From CAYQAJ01 sp964415245 (GTDB lineage Bacteria; Planctomycetota; Planctomycetia; Pirellulales; Pirellulaceae), in NCBI GenBank assembly GCA_964415245.1, contig CAYQAJ010000324.1:1-5427 (forward strand): a stretch of DNA of 5,427 nt. Reading direction: 5' to 3'. The first letter of the stretch is position 1, and each line of letters begins with the position of its first letter. Both the position numbers and the translations under genes were made by a program. The notes below the pieces were generated by a model, which saw only the letters and a list, made by a program, of their open reading frames with translations, was not told where the DNA came from and did no database searches. Below are positions 1-5,410 of this stretch, in pieces.

Positions 1-437
1 TCATTCCGCGGATGATGACGGAATATGCGCACCGCATCACGGGAATCGACATCCATCCCGGCGCGACGATCGGCGACCACTTTTTCATCGACCACGGCAC
101 GGGCGTGGTCATCGGCGAGACGTGCCACATCGGCCACCACGTAAAGCTGTATCAGGGGGTGACGCTGGGTGCCCTGAGTTTTCCCACCGACGCCGAGGGA
201 AACATCCTTCGCGGTGCCAAACGGCACCCGAGCATCGAGGACTATGTGGTGGTGTACGCCAGCGCCACGATTCTGGGGGGCAAGACGGTGGTGGGGCACC
301 ATGCGGTCGTGGGCTCAAGCGTGTGGCTCACGCACAGCGTCGATCCGTACACGACCGTGCTGTTGGAAAAGCCCAAGCTGCGCCTGCGGGCCGAGATGCC
401 GGATGAGCTGAAGGCGGAGAGGAACTATCAGATTTAG
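1..437 (+). CDS. cysE: Serine O-acetyltransferase, 3' part (start lies before the window)
   Basis: This enzyme transfers an acetyl group from acetyl-CoA to L-serine, giving O-acetylserine, the first step of cysteine synthesis in the cytoplasm. The frame is open from base 3 and reads I-P-R before the Met codon at 12. An 'IPR' run leading into this motif is usual in the family, so the Met at 12 is internal and the N-terminal helical domain is off the window. The visible part is a left-handed beta-helix of hexapeptide repeats. Numbering from that Met, the residues matching the E. coli CysE catalytic set are present: Asp13 in DIHPG, His28 in DHGTG and His72 in KRHP. A longer loop between GVTLGALS and KRHP (about residues 57-70) and the charged tail ending in NYQI resemble the EpsC/SatA-like branch rather than E. 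coli CysE. The stop is TAG at 435-437. The gene converges on the YfhO-family gene across a 60-base spacer. Function is secure; the exact subfamily name is less so. Confidence 0.94.
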   Translation, partial: IPRMMTEYAHRITGIDIHPGATIGDHFFIDHGTGVVIGETCHIGHHVKLYQGVTLGALSFPTDAEGNILRGAKRHPSIEDYVVVYASATILGGKTVVGHHAVVGSSVWLTHSVDPYTTVLLEKPKLRLRAEMPDELKAERNYQI

Positions 438-446
438 TTTTCTAGA

Positions 447-481
447 AGCTGTCAGCTCTCAGCTATCGGCTGTCAGCTTCG
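447..481. repeat. Period-7 tandem array, five units of AGCTNTC type
   Basis: Five consecutive 7-base units fill the convergent spacer between the acetyltransferase and YfhO genes. They start at 447, 454, 461, 468 and 475. The first three fit AGCTNTC exactly; the fourth starts with G, and the last has decayed after AGCT. The outer parts also form a 7-bp inverted repeat, GAAGCTG (445-451) with CAGCTTC (474-480). This could fold as a hairpin between the two converging transcripts. No T-run follows on either strand, so I do not call an intrinsic terminator. Confidence 0.85.
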
Positions 482-497
482 GAGGAAGGGACGGCTA

Positions 498-3464
498 TCA
501 AGTGCCGCCACATTGCCGCTTTCGGCGTCGTGCAGCGAGCGCCAGGCAGCAGCAAGCGGCGGCGGCGAGCCAGACGATCCAGCAGGCGGCGCTAATTGCC
601 GCGCCCGTGTAGAGGCTCGTCGGCTGGTAGCGCAAGATCACGCGGTGCGAACCGGCGGGGAGCGGTATGCCGCGCATGACGCGGTTGGAGCGAAGGACCG
701 GAACGCGTTGACCGGCCGCGTTAGAATCCGACAGGGATTCGTCGGCAGTCGCCGGATCGATGGCGATCACTTCGGCAGTCCAGCCGGGGTCGTAGGCATC
801 GCTGATGACTAAGAGGCCCGGCGCGGCGAGATCGGCTGCGATTTCGATGCGGTTCGGTTCGTCGCGCACGAAGCGGCACGTTGAGACTCGTGAATCTGTC
901 TCGACTGCCGGCGCGATCTCAATCGCATCGCGCGACTCGACAACTGCGCTTTTGCGAAGATCGCGCAGCTCACCGTCTGGGAAGTACACCTCTTCGGTTC
1001 GCTGCAGCAGGGCCTGCGGACTGTTTTCGGAAAGCGGTGGCAGGGATTCGACGTCGTGTACGATCCATGCGCGGGGAAGTGCGTGGGGGTTGTACCACAA
1101 CGCGGCGTCTTCGAGCGGTTCCTCCTCTCCAGCTTCAGCGGTTGTTGCCGGCGCGACGCGCTCCGTTCCGGCGTAGCCCGACTTGCCCGGCAAAATGATG
1201 TAGCGCGTGGCCAGAGCGTCGAGCACGCCGCGATGCGGTTCGGCCAATCCATCGGGGCGGACGACGCCGTGCCGGCGAGCCGCATCCATCACGGCCTGGA
1301 AGTCGCGCGAAACGATGCTCCCGGGCGACTCGACGAGCGCGATGCCGCCATCGGGTTCGCGCACCAGAAGTTGATATTTGGGAAACAGCGTGTCGCGATC
1401 CCAAATGAGCCCCCCGACGCACCGCTCGGAGGACGACTCGATCCGAAACCGTGGCGGCGTCCACTCGACGGCCGACGCCCGGAATACGCGGCAATTGGAA
1501 AGGGGGACAGGCGCGCTTTCGTCGGCCTCGGAAAGCGCGCCTGTCCCGCTTTCTTCGTGCTGCGCGATCATTTGCGCCGCGAGAGATGGGGCGCGGAAGT
1601 CGTGTGACGGGGCCGTTTGCAGCATCCAGCCGTGGGCGACCGCCAGCTCGACAGCCGTAAGCACGAGGGCGACGTATCGTTTCCAAGGAATCGCATCACG
1701 GCCGCGCGGCGCAAGGAGCCACCACAAGAGGCCGCACACGATCGCCGCGTGGATCATGCCGCCTAGAAAATCGCGAAGTGCTCCCTGCGAATCGAATGGG
1801 CCGAAGTAGAGGTCGCCGGGTGCGGACGACAGCCACGCGTCGAACTGCGAGCCGCCCATCCAGATGAGTGCCGCTGCGGCCGCGCTGGCGATGCCCAACA
1901 CGAGCAGTCCGTCGCGGATGCGGCGCGAATTGCCCTTGGCCATTTCGTCCCAGCCCCGCGCCGCCAGCAGGCTCATGGCCAGCGCCGCCACGGTGAGCAG
2001 CTTGGCGGGATAGCGAAAGTACGCGTAACCGGGCAGCACTACGACCATCAGCCAATACAGCCCGCCGACGGGATCGCCAAGGAGCGCCGCCGATTGGTCG
2101 CCGGCCAAAAGCTTGCATCGCACGAATTCCATGAGCCAGCCGATGCCATAAACTCCCATTACTCCGATCCCGGCCAACAGCGCCGTCCACGAGAGCCACT
2201 GCTGCCGCCGCGTCCCGCCGCAGAGGCGAAATGCGGCCAGCGCCGCCAACACGGGCAACAGGCCCATGTAGAGCGACGGTGTCCAGACGTAGCCCTCCAG
2301 ACCGGCGGCCTGCGTCCAGCGGCGGAATTCGGGAAAAGGGCGTCCCAGGCAGTTCGGCCATGCCAGCTCGACCAGCCGAATCGGCGGCACGCTGAACTGG
2401 TAGATTTGCTCGGCGTGTGTGCCGGGGGGCGCTGGACCGAGTATCCCGCGCGCGACAAGTGGCCAGCCGGAATCGCCGCGTTCGCCACTGCGCCCAACCG
2501 GGCCATCGGCGATCGAGTCGGCATCGTCGGTGTCGGTCGAGCGCCGCAAAGCCGTGGGAATTTCATAAAGCGATCGCGGTGCGTCGAACGAGGCGCGATC
2601 GCTACGGCGGGTACGCTCGATGCTGGGAAGAACTTGCATCGCCGCTAGCCCGGCGGCTAAGATGCCGGCCAGTCCCAGAAGCACGAGGCGATGGCGAGCG
2701 AGGCGCAACCAGAAGGGGCGAGTGTCGCGGTCGGGAGACCGCGCCACAACAGCGTTCGACCGCGACACAACGGGCGGAGACCGCGGCACAACAGCCCCGG
2801 ATCGCGACACAACTGGTTTCGCGCGCGGCGCAATGCGCGGGCTCCGCCACCACAGTATTAGCGCGTAGAGGACGACCATCAGGCCGGCGTGGTAGGCCGA
2901 CTGCGGATCGCCGCCGAGCGTCATCAATGCGAGCACGGCGGCGAGTGCGAGGGCCCCCGATAGACGGCGACGGACTAGCATCCAATCGGCCGCCAGCAGC
3001 GCGACCGGCAACCATGCCGCGCCCACTAAGAACACGACGTTGTTGGCCTGGAACAGCACCACGCCGCCAAAGGCGTAACTCATGGCGGCAAGAGCCGCCG
3101 CCGAGGAACTTGCCCGCCACCGACGAGCCACGGCGAACACGGCGGCCGCGGCCAGAGCGGCATGCACGGCGATGTATAGGTTGTACCGCCAGGTGAAGTC
3201 CAGCGGCAGCAAGAAAAGCAGCTTGCCGGGGTACAGCACTGCGGAGCTGGAATCGGCCAGTGCCGCCGTGCCGCAGTTCTCAAGCGGGTTCCAGGTGGGC
3301 AATCGGCCCGCGGCCCACTCGTCGGCGGTCCACCGGTAGAGCGGGTGGTAGAAGTGGGCCGCGTCGCGTAACACCAGCCCCCGAGTGCCGATCAGCACCG
3401 GGGCAAACAGCCACGCGAACAGGCAAACCACGATGGCCGGCGCGACCACGCCCGAGCGACGCAA
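498..3464 (-). CDS. YfhO-family polytopic membrane protein (988 aa)
   Basis: A large integral membrane protein of the YfhO type (GT-C-like fold). Some Firmicute relatives take part in glycosylating cell-surface polymers; the planctomycete members have no assigned substrate that I know of. A TM helix at about residues 9-26 is followed by an extracytoplasmic loop with the family-like pattern RDAAHFYHPLYRW...GRLPTWNP (33-60). More helices lie at roughly 95-115, 122-160, 170-206, 259-279, 395-415, 423-446, 468-503, 517-537, 568-584 and 595-615. 'PPGTH...QIYQFSVPP' (346-361) and 'FRYPAKLL' (483-490) look characteristic. A soluble beta-rich domain (about 660-950) contains 'VISDAYDPGW' (886-895) and 'PLPAGSHRVILRYQP' (934-948). 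A final helix (952-976) and an Arg/Lys-rich tail follow. The start is TTG at 3464, the first possible start after an in-frame stop, with GGGAG 8 bases upstream. Two repeat insertions lie in frame, at residues 218-245 and about 638-656. Biochemical function is unknown. Confidence 0.86.
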   Translation of the reverse strand: MRRSGVVAPAIVVCLFAWLFAPVLIGTRGLVLRDAAHFYHPLYRWTADEWAAGRLPTWNPLENCGTAALADSSSAVLYPGKLLFLLPLDFTWRYNLYIAVHAALAAAAVFAVARRWRASSSAAALAAMSYAFGGVVLFQANNVVFLVGAAWLPVALLAADWMLVRRRLSGALALAAVLALMTLGGDPQSAYHAGLMVVLYALILWWRSPRIAPRAKPVVSRSGAVVPRSPPVVSRSNAVVARSPDRDTRPFWLRLARHRLVLLGLAGILAAGLAAMQVLPSIERTRRSDRASFDAPRSLYEIPTALRRSTDTDDADSIADGPVGRSGERGDSGWPLVARGILGPAPPGTHAEQIYQFSVPPIRLVELAWPNCLGRPFPEFRRWTQAAGLEGYVWTPSLYMGLLPVLAALAAFRLCGGTRRQQWLSWTALLAGIGVMGVYGIGWLMEFVRCKLLAGDQSAALLGDPVGGLYWLMVVVLPGYAYFRYPAKLLTVAALAMSLLAARGWDEMAKGNSRRIRDGLLVLGIASAAAAALIWMGGSQFDAWLSSAPGDLYFGPFDSQGALRDFLGGMIHAAIVCGLLWWLLAPRGRDAIPWKRYVALVLTAVELAVAHGWMLQTAPSHDFRAPSLAAQMIAQHEESGTGALSEADESAPVPLSNCRVFRASAVEWTPPRFRIESSSERCVGGLIWDRDTLFPKYQLLVREPDGGIALVESPGSIVSRDFQAVMDAARRHGVVRPDGLAEPHRGVLDALATRYIILPGKSGYAGTERVAPATTAEAGEEEPLEDAALWYNPHALPRAWIVHDVESLPPLSENSPQALLQRTEEVYFPDGELRDLRKSAVVESRDAIEIAPAVETDSRVSTCRFVRDEPNRIEIAADLAAPGLLVISDAYDPGWTAEVIAIDPATADESLSDSNAAGQRVPVLRSNRVMRGIPLPAGSHRVILRYQPTSLYTGAAISAACWIVWLAAAACCCLALAARRRKRQCGGT
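1498..1553. repeat. 56-bp near-perfect palindrome inside the YfhO-family gene
   Basis: Two 23-base arms (1498-1520 and 1531-1553) are reverse complements apart from one G/G mismatch (1503 with 1548). They surround a 10-base centre. The inner 17 bases of each arm, starting GGGACAGG and ending GCTTTC, pair perfectly. The element encodes about residues 638-656, between the last helix of the membrane region and the soluble C-terminal domain. It leaves the frame open and adds a small, polar, Ser/Ala/Glu-rich linker. It resembles the GGGACAGG-type REP palindromes that I recall as scattered in many genomes. That resemblance is from memory. Confidence 0.88.
2722..2747. repeat. 26-bp hairpin at one end of the 21-bp array
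   Basis: Arms of 11 bases (2722-2732 and 2737-2747) pair at 10 of 11 positions around the loop GGGA, with core CGCGGTC/GACCGCG. It sits at the right-hand end (as translated) of the 21-bp tandem array and overlaps that array's first plus-strand unit. The repeating units contain the same GACCGCG-x-CAC half-site, so the array looks like repeated halves of this palindrome. Confidence 0.8.
2730..2813. repeat. 21-bp tandem repeat, four units, in frame in the YfhO-family gene
   Basis: Four head-to-tail 21-base units start at 2730, 2751, 2772 and 2793. Each ends in CGCG-x-CACAAC or a one-base variant of it, while the first 8 bases vary. A decayed fifth copy may follow at 2814-2834 (CGCGGCGCAAT at its end). 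Because 21 is a multiple of three, the minus-strand translation is a heptapeptide repeat of form VV-x-RS-x-x at residues 218-245. It falls in a loop between two membrane helices (about 190-206 and 259-279). Unit identity is highest in the half shared with the adjoining hairpin. Confidence 0.9.
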
Positions 3465-3472
3465 AACACGTT

Positions 3473-3477
3473 CTCCC
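3473..3477 (-). promoter_or_regulatory. Shine-Dalgarno sequence for the YfhO-family gene
   Basis: On the minus strand GGGAG lies 8 bases before the TTG codon at 3464. No ATG, GTG or TTG occurs in frame between the upstream stop (3501-3503) and this TTG. Together these decide the TTG start. Confidence 0.6.
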
Positions 3478-3513
3478 GCAGAAGTTGGGAAGCGCTTTCC
3501 TCACCGTCACCAT

Positions 3514-3542
3514 GTTAGATGCCGGCTGGCAGCACGTCTAAC
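3514..3542. repeat. Inverted repeat in the spacer upstream of the YfhO-family gene
   Basis: GTTAGA (3514-3519) pairs with TCTAAC (3537-3542). Inside it, TGCC (3520-3523) pairs with GGCA (3528-3531) around GGCT, leaving a 5-base bulge on one side. The spacer of 162 bases (3465-3626) otherwise holds a short CGCCG-AAA-CGGCG hairpin (3561-3573) and no gene. The inverted repeat could be an operator, a leader-RNA hairpin or another miniature repeat. The sequence does not distinguish these. Confidence 0.5.
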
Positions 3543-3626
3543 CGAGACCGGGCCGCTGACCGCCGAAACGGCGTGACCAGGGCATGCGGGGACGCGGAGA
3601 CAGCCGCGGGAGGCAAGAGCGCGACT

Positions 3627-4055
3627 TCAGCGGGCGCGGGAGACCCGCGACTTGAGTTCGGTCCACTGGCGGCGGAGGTCGGCATCGAGCTGCATCACGT
3701 CGGCCAAAAGAAGGCACTCCGACGCGCGCCGCTTGAGGCTGATGACGTCAGCGGGTAGCGCAGCGGCAAAGCGGTCGGGCGCTGGAGAGAAACGCTGGGG
3801 CAGTCGACGCCGCGCGATCCAGCGCCGCAAAGGCACGTCGGTCCACTCCGCCTCGGCCACGGTGGAACTGGCGTCTGTGGGGGAGTCGAGTTGTGCGGAT
3901 GGCAGGCTGGAAAGCCTGCCCCAAGGCGCGGCCAGGCGCTGAAGGTGATCGCCGAGCGTGCGCGGTTCGACCTCGCTTGCGGTTTCGCGGCGAGAAGCCG
4001 TCGAAAAGGGCGCGAGCTCGATAACACCTACGACTTGGCCGAAAGCGGTTTCCAT
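3627..4055 (-). CDS. Uncharacterised small cytoplasmic protein (142 aa)
   Basis: I do not recognise this protein. From the ATG at 4055 it has 142 residues, no signal peptide and no membrane segment. The first 20 residues are mildly hydrophobic (METAFGQVVGVIEL). The middle is low in structure-forming residues and is interrupted by a palindromic repeat that encodes RLSSLPS. A Trp/Arg-rich stretch (EWTDVPLRRWIARRRLPQRF) follows. The C-terminal 45 residues are amphipathic and probably helical (SLKRRASECLLLADVMQLDADLRRQW). The codons look natural for the window, with mostly G or C in third position. A TTG at 4073 would add six residues, but I prefer the ATG because GAGAG lies 11 bases before it and nothing comparable precedes the TTG. 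The gene follows the FHA gene after about 73 bases in the same direction, so co-transcription is possible. It is in a different frame from that gene, and I see no sign that it is a frameshifted tail of it. Confidence 0.55.
   Translation of the reverse strand: METAFGQVVGVIELAPFSTASRRETASEVEPRTLGDHLQRLAAPWGRLSSLPSAQLDSPTDASSTVAEAEWTDVPLRRWIARRRLPQRFSPAPDRFAAALPADVISLKRRASECLLLADVMQLDADLRRQWTELKSRVSRAR
3635..3649. repeat. Short palindrome at the 3' end of the small uncharacterised gene
   Basis: CGCGGG (3635-3640) and CCCGCG (3644-3649) pair around AGA. The palindrome encodes part of the final residues SRVSRAR, just before the TGA at 3629-3627. The heptamer GCGACTT occurs on both sides (3621-3627 and 3647-3653). 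Its core GGGAGACC is shared with the hairpin at 2722-2747. Confidence 0.6.
3901..3920. repeat. 20-bp perfect palindrome inside the small uncharacterised gene
   Basis: GGCAGGCT (3901-3908) and AGCCTGCC (3913-3920) pair perfectly around GGAA. The element is in frame and encodes the core of RLSSLPS. I recall GGCAGGCTGGAAAGCCTGCC-type palindromes as abundant dispersed repeats in Pirellulales genomes. If so, this is an insertion tolerated in a coding region. Confidence 0.8.
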
Positions 4056-4128
4056 GGAGCCGGGTTCTCTCAAGTTTCGTGCTGAATGATTGACGGATGA
4101 ATCGATGCCAGGCGGCGGCAGGGGGAAA

Positions 4129-4761
4129 TCATGCGCTGGCGCGTTGCGGCCATCGGAACGACGCGTCGCAGACCGTTGCGACGGCTTGGCGCGGCGCGGC
4201 GACGTGCGACGGATCGAACAAGCGAACGCCGGCCATGGTGGGCGTCAGGGCGTTGCGGACCTCATGGAGCAAGCCGCGCGTCTGGGCGATGCCCGCCGAC
4301 GATGCGCCCACCGCGCGTCGCGAGGTCGAGCGCGGGGATTCACGAAGCGGTTCGCCCGAGTCGATCCGCCGGTCGCCCGATCCTTCCGGCCGGGGAAAGT
4401 CGATGCGAATGCGGAATTCGTAGGGTCCGCTCGACAGCACATCGCCGTCGTGCAGGGCAGCCGACTTGACGATCCGCCCATCGACCAACAGCGGGGCGCC
4501 GGCGCCCAGGTGCCGCGCGGACACGCTGCCAGCATTGAGAAACAGGTACGTGTGCACCTCGGGGAACTCGGGGTCGCCCAGCACCAGGTCGCAGTCGCCG
4601 GCTGAGCCGATCAGGAAGACGGGCACCCGCACGGGCCGAATGCGGTGGCGAGCCCGGCCCCGAACGATCTCGAGTTGCACTTTAGGTAAACCAGCACGGC
4701 CGTAGGGTTGGGGGGGACCTTGCCAGCCGGGGTTTGGGGTGGGAGCCTGCATCGTGTCCAT
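4129..4761 (-). CDS. FHA-domain protein with an atypical FHA motif (210 aa)
   Basis: A cytoplasmic protein with one forkhead-associated domain, a beta-sandwich that in typical members binds phosphothreonine peptides. It has a Pro/Gly-rich N-terminus (5-25). The FHA domain (about 46-121) shows VFLIGSAGDCDLVLGD (48-63), EVHTYL (68-73), HL and LLVDGRIV (84-98) and LHDGDVLSSGPYEFRI (103-118). A disordered Arg/Ser-rich tail follows, with no kinase, membrane or second domain. Compared with the usual GR...SRxHA...NG pattern, the phosphate-contacting Arg after the first Gly is Ser53 and the Ser/Arg before the conserved His70 are missing. Phosphopeptide binding is therefore doubtful. The start is the ATG at 4761; no ATG, GTG or TTG lies between it and the in-frame stop at 4840-4842. 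A second Met is at codon 4, and no clear Shine-Dalgarno sequence precedes either. The partner is unknown, and neither neighbour is a kinase or secretion gene. Confidence 0.88.
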   Translation of the reverse strand: MDTMQAPTPNPGWQGPPQPYGRAGLPKVQLEIVRGRARHRIRPVRVPVFLIGSAGDCDLVLGDPEFPEVHTYLFLNAGSVSARHLGAGAPLLVDGRIVKSAALHDGDVLSSGPYEFRIRIDFPRPEGSGDRRIDSGEPLRESPRSTSRRAVGASSAGIAQTRGLLHEVRNALTPTMAGVRLFDPSHVAAPRQAVATVCDASFRWPQRASA

Positions 4762-4807
4762 CGGGCAGATGGCGGTTGGCTGAGGGGCGACGATTGCTCG
4801 GCGTCGC

Positions 4808-4838
4808 AGAGAGTCGTCGCGCCGCAGTGCGACTCTCT
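4808..4838. repeat. Inverted repeat between atpC and the FHA gene
   Basis: AGAGAGTCG (4808-4816) and CGACTCTCT (4830-4838) pair perfectly around a 13-base centre. It lies about 50 bases upstream of the FHA start on the transcribed strand. No U-tract follows in the minus-strand RNA, so it is not a standard intrinsic terminator. It may be another palindromic repeat family or a leader hairpin. Confidence 0.7.
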
Positions 4839-4883
4839 CCTAGCTTCGGCACTTGGCACACGGCAGCAACACGCGCCACCGCA

Positions 4884-4911
4884 CCGACATCGTGCTTTTC
4901 GTACGATGCGG
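4884..4911. repeat. Hairpin downstream of atpC
   Basis: CATCGTGC and GTACGATG arms (4888-4895 and 4901-4908) pair with one G/T wobble around a 5-base loop. CCG (4884-4886) and CGG (4909-4911) extend the stem past a single bulged A. The hairpin is about 90 bases past the atpC stop. It might limit transcription leaving the ATP synthase operon, but it lacks a U-tract. The rest of the 238-base spacer (4762-4999) holds the hairpin at 4808-4838 and the heptamer array at 4954-4981, and I see no gene there. Confidence 0.55.
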
Positions 4912-4953
4912 GTCCGCTGAAGCCTGTTGGCGAAGATGGTGGGGCGATTCGCC

Positions 4954-4981
4954 AATGCAGAATGCAAAGTGCGGAATGCAA
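4954..4981. repeat. Period-7 tandem array, four units of AATGCAR type
   Basis: Four consecutive 7-base units start at 4954, 4961, 4968 and 4975. Units 1, 2 and 4 fit AATGCA(A/G); unit 3 differs at two positions. The array lies 19 bases past the atpC stop codon, in the spacer before the FHA gene. Confidence 0.85.
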
Positions 4982-4999
4982 AACGGCCGGAGGAGCTGA

Positions 5000-5407
5000 C
5001 TATCGGCTAGATGCGCTGCGGCGGGCTACCTGCATTTGGGCGCGGGCCTGCGCGATCTGGCGGTCGCGGATGTCCAATAGCTCGGGCGAATGGGCGGGGC
5101 GCTTAATCGCATCGGCCAAATGGGTGCGGGCAGCTTCGGCGTCGACTTCCGCGGCCGGGATGGCGCGGTCGGTAAGCACCGAAACGACGTTGTCGGCTAC
5201 CTGCACGAACCCTCCCCCCACGTAATAGCGCTCGATCTTGCCGTCGGTCCGCAGCCGCAGCTCGCCGAAAGTGAGCCGGCCGATCAGCGGGCTGTGGCCG
5301 GCGCCGATTCCCAGTTCGCCGTCGTACAGCGGCACGACCACGAAGTCGACCATCGCTTCGATGGCGGTCGCTTCGGGTGTAACGACAACGCAGGTGAGTG
5401 GGGACAT
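5000..5407 (-). CDS. atpC: F-type ATP synthase epsilon subunit (135 aa)
   Basis: This is the epsilon subunit of the F1 central stalk. It couples rotation of gamma and the c-ring to catalysis, and in many bacteria its C-terminal helices inhibit ATP hydrolysis. The N-terminal beta-sandwich (about 1-85) contains the family signature in VVPLYDGELGIGAGHSPLIGRL (24-45), followed by LRLRTDGKIERYYVGGGFVQVADNVVSVLTDRA. The C-terminal helical hairpin (about 86-132) is Ala/Arg-rich and complete. The length is normal for the family, and the ATG at 5407 fits the family N-terminus. No Shine-Dalgarno sequence is visible; the bases before the ATG belong to an AGTTTTC heptamer array that runs off the window. 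Bacterial atpC usually follows atpD, so the beta-subunit gene is expected just beyond the right edge. The last codons and stop (5008-5000) overlap an 8-base stretch also found in the AGCTNTC array at 447-481. Confidence 0.96.
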   Translation of the reverse strand: MSPLTCVVVTPEATAIEAMVDFVVVPLYDGELGIGAGHSPLIGRLTFGELRLRTDGKIERYYVGGGFVQVADNVVSVLTDRAIPAAEVDAEAARTHLADAIKRPAHSPELLDIRDRQIAQARAQMQVARRSASSR

Positions 5408-5410
5408 GAG

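Noticed and set aside
438..497. Intrinsic terminator between the convergent genes
   Set aside because: The 7-bp stem encloses a long 22-base loop and no T-run follows it on either strand. I keep it as a repeat only.
2730..2813. Possible CRISPR array
   Set aside because: The units are contiguous with no spacers, diverged, and translated within a gene. No cas gene is present.
809..3196. Many other open frames on both strands across the YfhO-family gene, some over 200 codons
   Set aside because: They are shadows in GC-rich DNA with few stops. Their products are Arg/Pro/Ala-rich with no domains, and the 988-residue frame with clear membrane and C-terminal motifs accounts for the region.
3500..3545. 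A TTAGAC...TCTAAC pair with 16-base spacing as a sigma-70 promoter for the YfhO-family gene
   Set aside because: The match to TTGACA and TATAAT is poor, and both boxes are simply the arms of the inverted repeat at 3514-3542.
4056..4073. TTG at 4073 as the start of the small uncharacterised gene
   Set aside because: It would add only six residues and has no Shine-Dalgarno sequence. The GAGAG that could serve the ATG at 4055 overlaps this codon.
4056..4131. Possible frameshift joining the FHA gene to the small downstream protein
   Set aside because: The two frames differ, but the FHA domain is complete. The small gene has its own ATG with an upstream GAGAG, and no slippery run is seen at the junction.
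4682..4981. A 99-codon minus-strand frame and a 118-codon frame spanning the atpC-FHA spacer
   Set aside because: The N-terminus of the first is encoded by the AATGCAR array, both overlap the FHA gene out of frame, and neither shows a domain.
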